Assembly (NCBI RefSeq): GCF_045528445.1
Contig: NZ_JBGQQU010000004.1
Location: 62,001 to 126,000 of the forward strand
Reading direction: 5' to 3'
DNA: 64,000 nucleotides
Source: Desemzia sp045528445
GTDB taxonomy: Bacteria > Bacillota > Bacilli > Lactobacillales > Carnobacteriaceae
Position numbers and translations under genes: made by a program. How positions within the stretch are numbered: position 1 is the first letter of the stretch; the number at the start of each line of letters is the position of its first letter. Shown in pieces: positions 26,313-34,449 of this stretch. Under the pieces are notes generated by a model. The model was not told the DNA's origin and did no database searches. It worked only from the letters and a program-made list of their open reading frames with translations.

Positions 26313-26722
26313 CTTCATCAAGGCGAATTTACTCTTGATGTTCAAACCGCATTCTTCATCAAGGCGAATTTACTCTTGATGTTCATACCTTATTCTTCAT
26401 CAAGGCGAATTTACTCTTGATGTTCAAACCGCATTCTTCATCAAGGCGAATTTACCCTTGATGTTTAAACCTCATTCTTCATCAAGGCGAATTTACTCTT
26501 GATGTTCAAACCTTATTCTTCATCAAGGCGAATTTACTCTTGATGTTCAAACCGCATTCTTCATCAAGGCGAGCTTACCCTTGATGTTCAAACCGCATTC
26601 TTCATCAAGGCGAGCTTACCCTTGATGTTCAAACCGCATTCTTCATCAAGGCGAGTTTACCCTTGATGTTCAAACCGCATTCTTCATCAAGGTGAGTTTA
26701 CTCTTGATGTTCAAATCATATC
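26313..26722. repeat. 41-bp tandem repeat array 3 (10 exact units)
   Basis: Ten head-to-tail units with an exact 41-bp period (CTTCATCAAGG at 26313, 26354 and so on to 26682). The unit is CTTCATCAAGGCGAATTTAC then TCTTGATGTTCAAACCGCAT plus one base. CATCAAG and CTTGATG are perfect inverted half-sites. It has the same orientation and skeleton as array 1 but different variable bases. It lies between ydbT and frmA. Confidence 0.95.
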
Positions 26723-27114
26723 TTCACTTCACTATACTTTGCCGTAAAAAAATGCCCACCAAAAAACTAGTTTTTTACTCTAACTTTTTTGGGTCGCTAC
26801 CAAGGCGGTCCCATGGATTTCCATAAGGAACCTCATAGGCCGGAGGAAATTTCTTTACCAATGCTAGAAGATGAAGAGCTACTCTTTCCAATAAGAAACA
26901 CCGTCTATTCTTCCGTGGAACGTAAGTTAATCATTTTTATTGGGTTGAAGTCTGATAGAAAATGTCTATCGTGCAAATGAGACAAGTTGTAGCAAAAGAA
27001 TAACCATGTTATCATTTGGCTAAGATGCATTTTTAGGGGAAATAATAGTGAAACAATAAGGGTTATCCCCCCTCAATTTTGGATTAATTGGATAGTGAAA
27101 AGGAGATCAATAAC
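26723..27114. other. Intergenic region between array 3 and frmA
   Basis: There is no convincing gene. A 63-codon frame at 26789-26980 has no ribosome binding site and no recognisable motif. Near frmA there is a GGGTTATCCCCCC tract at 27060-27072, a possible operator, and AAAAGGAG before the frmA start. Confidence 0.5.
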
Positions 27115-28224
27115 ATGAAATCACGCGCAGCAGTAGCATTTGGACCAGGTCAACCTCTTGAAATAGTAGAAATTGATGTAGCAGGACCTAAAAAAGGGGA
27201 AGTATTAGTTAAAATTACAGATACAGCGGTTTGTCATACAGATGCGTATACATTGTCTGGTGTGGATCCTGAAGGTGTTTTTCCGGCAGTACTAGGACAC
27301 GAAGGCGGCGGGGTTGTCGTAGAAGTCGGCGAAGGAGTTACTTCCGTTCAAGCAGGGGATCATGTGATTCCTTTGTACACACCTGAATGTGGCAAATGTG
27401 AGTACTGTACTTCAGGCAAAACGAATTTGTGCCAAGCGGTTCGTGAAACACAAGGTAAAGGATTAATGCCGGATGGAACGACGCGTTTTTCTTACAAAGG
27501 AGAACCTATTTACCATTACATGGGAACAAGCACGTTTAGTGAATATACCGTAGTTTCTGAAATTTCATTGGCTAAAGTGAATCAAGAAGCACCTCTAGAA
27601 AAAGTGTGTTTATTGGGTTGTGGCGTAACCACAGGAATTGGTGCTGTAAGCAATGCAGCGAAAGTAACAGAAGGCGATACTATCGCTGTTTTTGGTTTAG
27701 GGGCTATCGGTTTAGCGGTTATTCAAGGTGCTGTTCAAGCAAAAGCGGGACGAATTATTGCGATTGATACCAATCCGGATAAATTTGCACTGGCGAAAGA
27801 AATGGGAGCGACAGATTTCTTGAACCCTAAAGAATATGACCGTCCGATCCAAGAAGTTATTGTTGAGTTAACAAATGGCGGTGTGGAGTATAGTTTTGAA
27901 TGTATCGGAAACGTCGATGTCATGCGTTCAGCTTTAGAATGCTGCCACAAAGGCTGGGGAGAAAGTGTTGTGATCGGAGTAGCCGGAGCTGGAGAAGAAA
28001 TCAGCACTCGCCCATTCCAATTGGTAACGGGACGCGTTTGGCGCGGATCTGCTTTTGGCGGAGTTAAAGGACGTACAGAATTGCCGGGCATGGTTGAAAA
28101 AGCGATGAGCGGTGAGATTCAATTGGATCCATTCATCACACACACGCTGCCTTTCGAAAAAATCAATGAAGCGTTTGACTTATTGCATGAAGGAAAATCG
28201 ATTCGTACAGTTCTTTCTTACTAA
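27115..28224 (+). CDS. frmA: S-(hydroxymethyl)glutathione dehydrogenase (class III ADH)
   Basis: A 369-residue zinc-containing medium-chain dehydrogenase. It oxidises the spontaneous glutathione-formaldehyde adduct to S-formylglutathione with NAD. The catalytic zinc site begins with V-C-H-T-D (Cys40) and G-H-E-G-G-G. The structural zinc lobe is P-E-C-G-K-C-E-Y-C with a fourth cysteine in N-L-C. The Rossmann motif is V-F-G-L-G-A-I-G-L-A, and T-G-I-G-A-V is the class III pattern. AAAAGGAG precedes the ATG at 27115. It is followed 38 bases later by frmB, forming a complete detoxification operon. Confidence 0.93.
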   Translation: MKSRAAVAFGPGQPLEIVEIDVAGPKKGEVLVKITDTAVCHTDAYTLSGVDPEGVFPAVLGHEGGGVVVEVGEGVTSVQAGDHVIPLYTPECGKCEYCTSGKTNLCQAVRETQGKGLMPDGTTRFSYKGEPIYHYMGTSTFSEYTVVSEISLAKVNQEAPLEKVCLLGCGVTTGIGAVSNAAKVTEGDTIAVFGLGAIGLAVIQGAVQAKAGRIIAIDTNPDKFALAKEMGATDFLNPKEYDRPIQEVIVELTNGGVEYSFECIGNVDVMRSALECCHKGWGESVVIGVAGAGEEISTRPFQLVTGRVWRGSAFGGVKGRTELPGMVEKAMSGEIQLDPFITHTLPFEKINEAFDLLHEGKSIRTVLSY

Positions 28225-28262
28225 TCAGTTGTTTCAACCTATTTCAAATGAGGAGGGTAAGG

Positions 28263-29102
28263 ATGTCAACATTAGAATTGCTTGAAGAACACGTTGTTTT
28301 TGACGGAACACAATACAAATACCGTCATGATTCACACACTTTAGGTTGCCCAATGACTTTCAGCTTATTTTTACCAAATAAAGAAACGTTCGCGCAACCA
28401 CCTTTATTGTGGTGGTTATCTGGCTTAACGTCTACCGATGATAATTTCACGCACAAAGCTGGCGCACAAAAAGCTGCTGCTCGTTTAGGGATAGCGATGA
28501 TTATGCCGGACACTAGTCCTCGAGGAGAAGAGATAGCCGATTCAGAGGATTGGGATTTAGGTCAAGGAGCAGGGTTCTATCTCAATGCTACCGAACAACC
28601 TTGGGCAGCTCAGTATAAGATGTACGATTACATCACTAAAGAGTTATCCGCTATCGCTCATGACCAATTTCAACTGACTGGACCAGAATTTATTTCCGGA
28701 CATTCTATGGGAGGACATGGAGCATTGGTGATTGGACTGCGTAATGCAGAACGATTTACTTCCATTTCTGCTTTTGCGCCCATTGTGAACCCGATGGAAG
28801 TTCCTTGGGGAATAAAAGCTTTCAGCGCGTATCTTGGCAGTAATCAAGAAAAATGGCGTGAATGGGATGCAACCGAATTGCTTAAGCAATACACGGGCAA
28901 AAATATTCCGGTCTTGATTGATCAAGGAGATGCAGATCCTTTTTACGATAAACAATTGCAGCCTTCTAAAATAGCGGCGATTGCAGAAGAAAAAAATTAC
29001 CCATTGACGGTTCGTATGCTGCCAGGACACGACCATAGTTATTACACGATCGCGAGTTTTATTGAAGAACATTTGGAGTTTCATTTATCTCAAATCGGCT
29101 GA
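28263..29102 (+). CDS. frmB: S-formylglutathione hydrolase
   Basis: A 279-residue alpha/beta hydrolase of the esterase D family that releases formate and glutathione from S-formylglutathione. The nucleophile serine is in S-G-H-S-M-G-G-H-G near residue 149, the acid in D-Q-G-D-A-D-P-F, and the histidine in G-H-D-H-S-Y-Y. The family sequence L-S-G-L-T-S-T-D-D-N-F near residue 60 is present. GAGGAGGG precedes the ATG at 28263. Together with frmA it completes the glutathione-dependent formaldehyde pathway. A terminator follows at 29147. Confidence 0.93.
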   Translation: MSTLELLEEHVVFDGTQYKYRHDSHTLGCPMTFSLFLPNKETFAQPPLLWWLSGLTSTDDNFTHKAGAQKAAARLGIAMIMPDTSPRGEEIADSEDWDLGQGAGFYLNATEQPWAAQYKMYDYITKELSAIAHDQFQLTGPEFISGHSMGGHGALVIGLRNAERFTSISAFAPIVNPMEVPWGIKAFSAYLGSNQEKWREWDATELLKQYTGKNIPVLIDQGDADPFYDKQLQPSKIAAIAEEKNYPLTVRMLPGHDHSYYTIASFIEEHLEFHLSQIG

Positions 29103-29146
29103 TTATTGATAAGCTGAGTTTTTCTTTAAAATAATGGGTTGAAAAT

Positions 29147-29188
29147 AGACAGCAATACCCACACAACGGTATTGCTGTCTTTTTCTTT
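29147..29188. terminator. Terminator between frmB and deoC
   Basis: AGACAGCAATACC and its exact complement around a 7-8 nt loop, then five T on the plus strand. It serves the convergent frmB and possibly deoC. Confidence 0.88.
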
Positions 29189-29207
29189 GTATCAATAAAA
29201 CGAACTT

Positions 29208-29891
29208 TTAAGAATTTTTCTCCACTTTTCTGTATTCTTCGATCACTTTGATTCCCGCACTCATACCTAAACGCTCGGCACCAGCTTCAATCATTTTTAA
29301 AGCCGTGTCCAAATCACGAATTCCACCAGCAGCTTTTACTTTGACTTGGTCCCCAACGATTTGTTTCATCAACGCCACATCTTCTACAGTCGCTCCGCTT
29401 GGTCCAAAACCAGTGGAAGTTTTGACGAAGTCCGGTTTCACTTCTTTGGCGATTTCACACACAGCGATTTTTTCTACATCTGTCAAATAGCAGTTTTCTA
29501 AAATAACTTTGCTGAGAATTTCTTCTTTTCGACAAACGGCTACGATTGCTTCCATTTCTCGGCGAATGTATTCCACATCACCATCTTTTAATTTGCTGAC
29601 ATTAATGACATAGTCGATTTCGTCTGCGCCGTTTTGAATAGCATCTTCTACTTCAACTACTTTTGCTTTTATCGTAGTTTGGCCTAATGGAAACCCGATC
29701 GCTGCTCCCACATGAACGGGACTGTCTTGTAAAAATTCGCGGCACATTTGGACGGGGAAAGAATTGATGGCGACCATTTTAAAGCCATACTCATCGGCTT
29801 CTTTACAGAGCTGCTTGAACTCTTCCTCAGTTGCATCTGCACGCAGTAGAGTATGGTCTATTAAATGGGCTAAATCAGTTACAGATATCAT
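29208..29891 (-). CDS. deoC: Deoxyribose-phosphate aldolase
   Basis: A 227-residue class I aldolase that splits 2-deoxyribose-5-phosphate into glyceraldehyde-3-phosphate and acetaldehyde. The Schiff-base lysine is in F-V-K-T-S-T-G-F, the second catalytic lysine in V-K-A-A-G-G-I-R, and the aspartate in E-I-D-Y-V-I-N. The length is that of the shorter Gram-positive form. AGAGG lies eight bases before the ATG. The usual deoxyribonucleoside partners (phosphorylase, deoB) are not adjacent, so it is a stand-alone gene here. Confidence 0.95.
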   Translation of the reverse strand: MISVTDLAHLIDHTLLRADATEEEFKQLCKEADEYGFKMVAINSFPVQMCREFLQDSPVHVGAAIGFPLGQTTIKAKVVEVEDAIQNGADEIDYVINVSKLKDGDVEYIRREMEAIVAVCRKEEILSKVILENCYLTDVEKIAVCEIAKEVKPDFVKTSTGFGPSGATVEDVALMKQIVGDQVKVKAAGGIRDLDTALKMIEAGAERLGMSAGIKVIEEYRKVEKNS

Positions 29892-29978
29892 ATTGTCGGC
29901 CTCTTTTCAAATGGTAGGATAGTTCTAGTTTACACTTTAGCGTACGGATTAAAAAGAGAAATTCATTTTGGAGAATGG

Positions 29979-30135
29979 TTTATTGATCAAGTGAGAAGGA
30001 AGACAATGGTCACTTGAGTAATAAAGAGAGGTTATTATTCAAGTGAGGCCTCCAAAACTGTTCACTTGATTAATAAATCCACTTTATTCATCAAGTGGAC
30101 CATTATTCACAGCTCAATTGATGAATAAGCTAATG
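29979..30135. repeat. 52-bp-period repeat cluster A
   Basis: CACTTGA half-sites at 30011 and 30063, with a degraded copy (CAATTGA) at 30115, spaced exactly 52 bp and alternating with TCAAGTG at intermediate positions. Each CACTTGA...TCAAGTG pair is a dyad with an AT-rich core (such as TTAATAAATCCACTTTATTCA). It lies in the divergent space between deoC and the helicase gene, where their promoters should also be. Confidence 0.85.
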
Positions 30136-30240
30136 AACCGATTCTGTTGGCAGCCTAATTTGGTAGAAATCTATTGATTCCTTGGCAGAAAGGCAGTACA
30201 ATTATGGTTCGCTTTGATACGGATAAGGGGGCAATGTACA

Positions 30241-32400
30241 TTGGTTGATACAGAATTGAGAAAAGAAAAAGAGTACCTTGAGTTGGTGTACGGAAAACTG
30301 CTGGCAGCGGAAGAAATGCTGCAGGATGCTATCAAACGGAACAGGGAAGAAGGCATTGCTGAATTGAAACACATGTCGAGTGAAGGCAGTTTGAACTTTG
30401 ACAGCGTGTTGGACAATTTGGATACTTTTTTAGGCATCGAAATGAAAAGCCGAGAAATCGACCAAATGAATATCAAAATGCAAGCAAACCAAGCGTTGTT
30501 GGAAAAAGTGGAGCGTCTCCTAAAAGCTCCTTATTTTGGGAAAGTTATGGTGGATTTTTTGGACGAGGAGCCAGAAGAACCGTTTTACATCGGTATCAAT
30601 GGTTTTGCGGATGAAGATGGAGAAAATCTGGTGTACGATTGGCGTTCGCCGATTGCGGAATTGTTTTACAACAATACTCTCGGGAAATCTTCTTATGTTG
30701 CGCACGAGCTGCCAATAGACGTGGAAATCAACAGTCGCCGGCAATTGATTATTGAAAAAGACCAGTTGTTGAACTACTTTGACACGACAGTAGCCATCCA
30801 AGACGATGTGCTCTTGGAAGCTTTGGAGCAAGACACTACCCAGCAAATGAAAGACATTACAGCAACCATTCAAAACGAGCAAAACGTCATCATTAGAGAC
30901 ACAAAACATCCTATTTTGTTGGTAAATGGAGTGGCAGGTAGTGGGAAAACATCTACTGTTATGCAACGCATTGCTTATTTGCTGTACTCTTTACGCAAAG
31001 AAATTACGTCGGATAATGTATTGATATTGTCCCCCAACAATCAATTTATTAACTACATCTCAAATGTTTTGCCTTCTTTAGGAGAAAAGAATCCGTTGAA
31101 TATGACATTGCTGCAATTTTTGGGACAGCGTTCTAATTGGGCTATGGAAACAGAAGAAGAGTACTTTTCACGCATTAGCCAAACTGATATAGACCATCAA
31201 ACAGCCCTTTTAAGAAGTCTGGAATATGTGGACTTTTTAAAAGGTGCTGATGAAGTGATAGCCAATACAGATGGTTTATTTAAAGACTTGATGTATAGAG
31301 GGAAAGTCCTCATTTCAAAAGAAAAAATGAAGAAAATTTATGAGACGACTCCAGCTGAGAATCCTGTAATCGACAGAATCCAAGCTACCAAACAGCGTCT
31401 TTCTAGTTATTGGGAAAGACGTCTTCTTACTCAGGCTAAAAGTCATGGCATACAAGACCAAATTTTGGAAATGTCAGAAAAAATGCAATTGAAGCATTTT
31501 GGAAAACTGATTGCAGATGATAAAGAAGATGAAATTATTCAGTATGGAGAACAGTTACTGCGCAAGAAATACCGCGGGATCACGAAAAAAATCAACCAAA
31601 ATGAATGGATAGATTTGACTCACATCTTTGATACATTGTATTTTCATCATCAAAAGGAAGCGTATGTTCATTCTAAAGAATCTTTAACAGTAGATGAAGC
31701 CGTCATTTACTTGCTGCTGATGAATACTTTCGTGGAAAGAATCTCGTTTCCGTTAATGCGCTTTGTGCTGATTGATGAAGTGCAAGATTACACTCCAGCG
31801 CAAATGAGTTTGCTGTCGGATTTATTTATGAAAAGCGACTTTACAATGGTCGGAGATGAAAACCAAGCCATTTTCAATTCTTCGATTACATTTGCAGAGA
31901 TTGCAGGTATTTTTGAGAACAAACAAAAGAGTATCCAGCGTTATGACTTAGTGAACAGCTACCGCTCTAGTGGTGCCATTACGAAAGTCTTTAGTCAGTT
32001 GGTAGGGGAAAATCAAAAAATTGAGATAGTTCCTGTTCGACCTCAAGGGAATGAACCAAAATGGTTTGAAGTGTCTGATAGGAATGACTTAAAAGCTGTA
32101 TTTGAACAAGTAGTGGCTGAACTAGACGGCAAATCGTTAACGGTCATCACCAAGAGTGAACAAGCTGCAGAAGAGTTGTCGGATTACCTGATGGAGACTC
32201 TCCCGTTCGTGTATTCGATTAACGTTATCCCCATCAGTTTATCTAAAGGGCTAGAATTTGATAATGTGCTTGTGCATGATGTGTCCGAAGCTAATTATGC
32301 GGATGAGCGCGATCAGCGTATTCTCTATACAGCAGTATCCAGAGGGATGCAAAATTTGTTTATGACTTATACAGGAAAGGTAAGCAAGTTCTTGAAATAA
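30241..32400 (+). CDS. helD: HelD-like superfamily 1 helicase (RNA polymerase recycling type)
   Basis: A 719-residue UvrD-superfamily ATPase. An N-terminal coiled-coil region (about residues 1-110) precedes the ATPase, as in HelD. Motif I is G-V-A-G-S-G-K-T-S near residue 230, motif II is V-L-I-D-E-V-Q-D-Y near 510, and motifs Y-R-S-S and S-L-S-K-G-L-E-F-D are near the end. HelD removes stalled RNA polymerase from DNA, and Lactobacillales often carry two or more copies. No ATG fits; a TTG at 30241 follows AAGGGGG. It has 52-bp-period repeats on both sides. Confidence 0.88.
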   Translation: MVDTELRKEKEYLELVYGKLLAAEEMLQDAIKRNREEGIAELKHMSSEGSLNFDSVLDNLDTFLGIEMKSREIDQMNIKMQANQALLEKVERLLKAPYFGKVMVDFLDEEPEEPFYIGINGFADEDGENLVYDWRSPIAELFYNNTLGKSSYVAHELPIDVEINSRRQLIIEKDQLLNYFDTTVAIQDDVLLEALEQDTTQQMKDITATIQNEQNVIIRDTKHPILLVNGVAGSGKTSTVMQRIAYLLYSLRKEITSDNVLILSPNNQFINYISNVLPSLGEKNPLNMTLLQFLGQRSNWAMETEEEYFSRISQTDIDHQTALLRSLEYVDFLKGADEVIANTDGLFKDLMYRGKVLISKEKMKKIYETTPAENPVIDRIQATKQRLSSYWERRLLTQAKSHGIQDQILEMSEKMQLKHFGKLIADDKEDEIIQYGEQLLRKKYRGITKKINQNEWIDLTHIFDTLYFHHQKEAYVHSKESLTVDEAVIYLLLMNTFVERISFPLMRFVLIDEVQDYTPAQMSLLSDLFMKSDFTMVGDENQAIFNSSITFAEIAGIFENKQKSIQRYDLVNSYRSSGAITKVFSQLVGENQKIEIVPVRPQGNEPKWFEVSDRNDLKAVFEQVVAELDGKSLTVITKSEQAAEELSDYLMETLPFVYSINVIPISLSKGLEFDNVLVHDVSEANYADERDQRILYTAVSRGMQNLFMTYTGKVSKFLK

Positions 32401-32408
32401 TCTAAAAG

Positions 32409-32457
32409 ACGCGCACGAAATCAACGTTGACAGTTGATTTTGTGCACGTTTTTTTGT
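32409..32457 (+). terminator. Terminator of the helD-like gene
   Basis: ACGCGCACGAAATCAAC pairs with GTTGATTTTGTGCACGT (two mismatched positions) followed by a T-run. Confidence 0.85.
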
Positions 32458-32479
32458 TGTTTTACGTGTTGCGATGGTT

Positions 32480-32630
32480 TTATTAGTCAAGTGGGGGCTC
32501 CAAAAACGGTCACTTGAAGAATAAAGTAGTTTTATTTATCGAGTGGATTAAAAATTACAGCTCACTTGACTAATAAACTGACTTTACTTATCAAGTGAAC
32601 TTTTTTTCACACCTCACTTGACCAATAAAG
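32480..32630. repeat. 52-bp-period repeat cluster B
   Basis: CACTTGA at 32511 and 32563 and CACTTGACC at 32615, exactly 52 bp apart, each alternating with TCAAGTG or a near copy. It lies between convergent genes. The last half-site contains the stop codon and final codons of the second NERD gene. Confidence 0.88.
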
Positions 32631-33501
32631 GAGAATGGAGTTCGTAAAAAGTGCTTTTGTAGTGGCCGTGTGTTTGATAATGACTCGCTAATACCCGCTG
32701 AACGCGCTGTTCGTCGTATTCTTCCCCACACCAGAGATAGATGAGACATTTAGTGACGTTCAATTCCGGATAAAGCAGATGACATTCGCCTGCCGATCGG
32801 TTGATAGCTTCTGAGGCAGTTTCTTTATACCCGCAAGCTGCACAAATGCGATTCTGACGTGTACTTATGTGCTCAAATGAAAAGCATTTGGGACAAAGTA
32901 TTCCTTTCTTTAACACAGAAAAGTCATACTGTGGCAAATCAGGGGAACGATAGTTTTCAATATGCAATGCGCATAATTGATTTGCAAGTTGCTCAAAGTG
33001 GCTAGGTAGTTGGTTTGCAAATATGAATGGTTTATCCCTCGGAAGTTCGTACAAATAAAAGTCAGGATTGATAAAGACGATGTGCGGGTTTACGTCCATT
33101 TGGAAGCCTAATTTGTGAAGTAAATTATGGAGAAGCGGCTGACTTCGGTAAACTTGAGTTAGAGGATTCGAGATAATGAAATCAGATCGTCCGTGAAGAA
33201 CACCATTTTTGTAATCATAACTGCCAGAATAGTTTTTTATTTCATAAAGAGAAAGCTGATTCCCCTTTAAAATCAGGCAATCGATTTGAAAGAGTTGTCC
33301 GTTATCCTTAATTAACAAATCGTTGATGACGAGACTTTCATCTGGAAAGGTTTCAGGTAAAACATCAAAATCCACTTCACCTTCGAACCCCTTTTAATGG
33401 TTGAAATACTCTTTTTTCTCAGAAGATTTGAGGTCAGTTCGATAATTTAAAGATTCTAAAACTCTAAGTGTCAACGGTTTAGAACGTTTCTTAATAATCA
33501 T
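32614..33501 (-). pseudogene. NERD/zinc-ribbon gene interrupted by an in-frame stop
   Basis: A paralogue of the NERD protein at 16752. A normal start (ATG at 33501 with AGAGGAG upstream) gives 35 codons (M-I-I-K-K-R-S-K-P-L and so on to Y-F-N-H), then TAA at 33394-33396. The same frame continues K-G-F-E-G-E-V-D-F-D into the NERD domain (Q-I-D-C-L-I-L-K-G-N then L-Y-E-I-K-N-Y), followed by the cysteine pairs of the zinc ribbon and a helical tail. The paralogue has an amino acid where the stop falls (D-D-K-G-H-N-G-E-I-D-Y-D). A GTG at 33375 could restart translation but would remove the N-terminal region. It is either a nonsense pseudogene or a shortened gene. Confidence 0.8.
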
Positions 33502-33577
33502 AAAAAAACTCCTCTCACAAAATAGTTATTACTGTATACTATTCGCGAAAAAAGGGTTAAATTGTTAAATGGATTAG

Positions 33578-33760
33578 ATTTTATTCTTCAAGTGAAGTCT
33601 TTTTAAACGTTCACTTGAAGAATATTGTAGCTTTACTCATCAAGTGGTGCATAAGAAAAGACTTACTTGAGGAATAAATCCACTTTACTCATCAAGTGAC
33701 ATATAAAATAAAACTCACTTGAAGAATAAACTGAAAATAGCAGCTTAGGCATACAAGTGA
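33578..33760. repeat. 52-bp-period repeat cluster C
   Basis: CACTTGA at 33612, TACTTGA at 33664 and CACTTGA at 33716, exactly 52 bp apart, alternating with TCAAGTG copies (about 33588, 33640, 33692) and ending near an ACAAGTGA. It sits upstream of the interrupted NERD gene and downstream of the HEAT-repeat gene terminator. Confidence 0.88.
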
Positions 33761-33763
33761 AGT

Positions 33764-33816
33764 AAAAAAGGCATTTCCACCGACTCTAAATATCCGGTGG
33801 AAATGCCTTTTTTATA
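33764..33816 (-). terminator. Terminator of the HEAT-repeat gene
   Basis: AAAAAAGGCATTTCCACCG pairs with CGGTGGAAATGCCTTTTTT; T-runs occur on both strands. Confidence 0.9.
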
Positions 33817-33823
33817 GTAAAGT

Positions 33824-34270
33824 TTAACCTAGATTCGCATAAGAATCAGCAATCCACAAATCAAAGTCTTCTTGTTTTTCGTATTGCATCACATCATACA
33901 TTTCAGGAGAGACAACTTGGAATTGCTTTTTAAAAACAGCTAAATCAAATTCTTCCATCTGTGTATCTCTTTTCACACGGCTGAAAATCTTCGTATAAGC
34001 TTTTCCGTCGTAACCCAGTTTTTTTCTTGGCGTTTTTAAGGGTACACCTTTTTCAGTCACACCCATAAATCGTGCGGCATAAAAAGCAGCTTCTTTAACG
34101 GCAAACACTCGGTCGCTTGTTGCTAGTTTGGTTAAGATGTATCTTGATTTTTGACAATCATATTTAGCCAATTCTTTTACGGCTTCCATTCTAGTTTCCC
34201 AACTATCTTTTGTGTTGGCTTTTATTTTTAATTCTTCTATATTGGCTGGTTCTTCTTTAATAATTTTCAT
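33824..34270 (-). CDS. Small HEAT-repeat protein
   Basis: A 148-residue soluble protein. Residues about 15-72 form two HEAT-like helical pairs (D-S-W-E-T-R-M-E-A-V-K-E-L-A-K-Y, and V-F-A-V-K-E-A-A-F-Y-A-A-R-F). The second half is basic and then acidic (K-T-P-R-K-K-L-G-Y-D-G-K), with an aromatic C-terminus. Such repeats mediate protein binding; the partner is unknown. It is monocistronic with its own terminator. Confidence 0.78.
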   Translation of the reverse strand: MKIIKEEPANIEELKIKANTKDSWETRMEAVKELAKYDCQKSRYILTKLATSDRVFAVKEAAFYAARFMGVTEKGVPLKTPRKKLGYDGKAYTKIFSRVKRDTQMEEFDLAVFKKQFQVVSPEMYDVMQYEKQEDFDLWIADSYANLG

Positions 34271-34392
34271 AGTAACGCTGCCTCTTTCTGTTTCTGGACT
34301 TAACGTTCATATTATAGCGTTCGATTTACGATTACAAGGTTATTTGGATTAAAAAAGTGTTTGCTCATTTAAAACTTGACGTTTAAACGGCG

Positions 34393-34446
34393 AAAAAAGA
34401 GCTGCCATGAATTCGGTAGCAGTCCGAATTCATATCAGCTCTTTAA
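34393..34446 (-). terminator. Terminator of ceo
   Basis: AAAGAGCTG and ATGAATTCGG arms pair across a 7-nt loop, with TTTTTTC on the minus strand. Confidence 0.88.
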
Positions 34447-34449
34447 TAC

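Noticed and set aside
26789..26980. 63-codon open frame between repeat array 3 and frmA
   Set aside because: It starts with TTG without a ribosome binding site, has no recognisable motif, and ends well before the frmA leader. Chance frame or an unrecognisable remnant.
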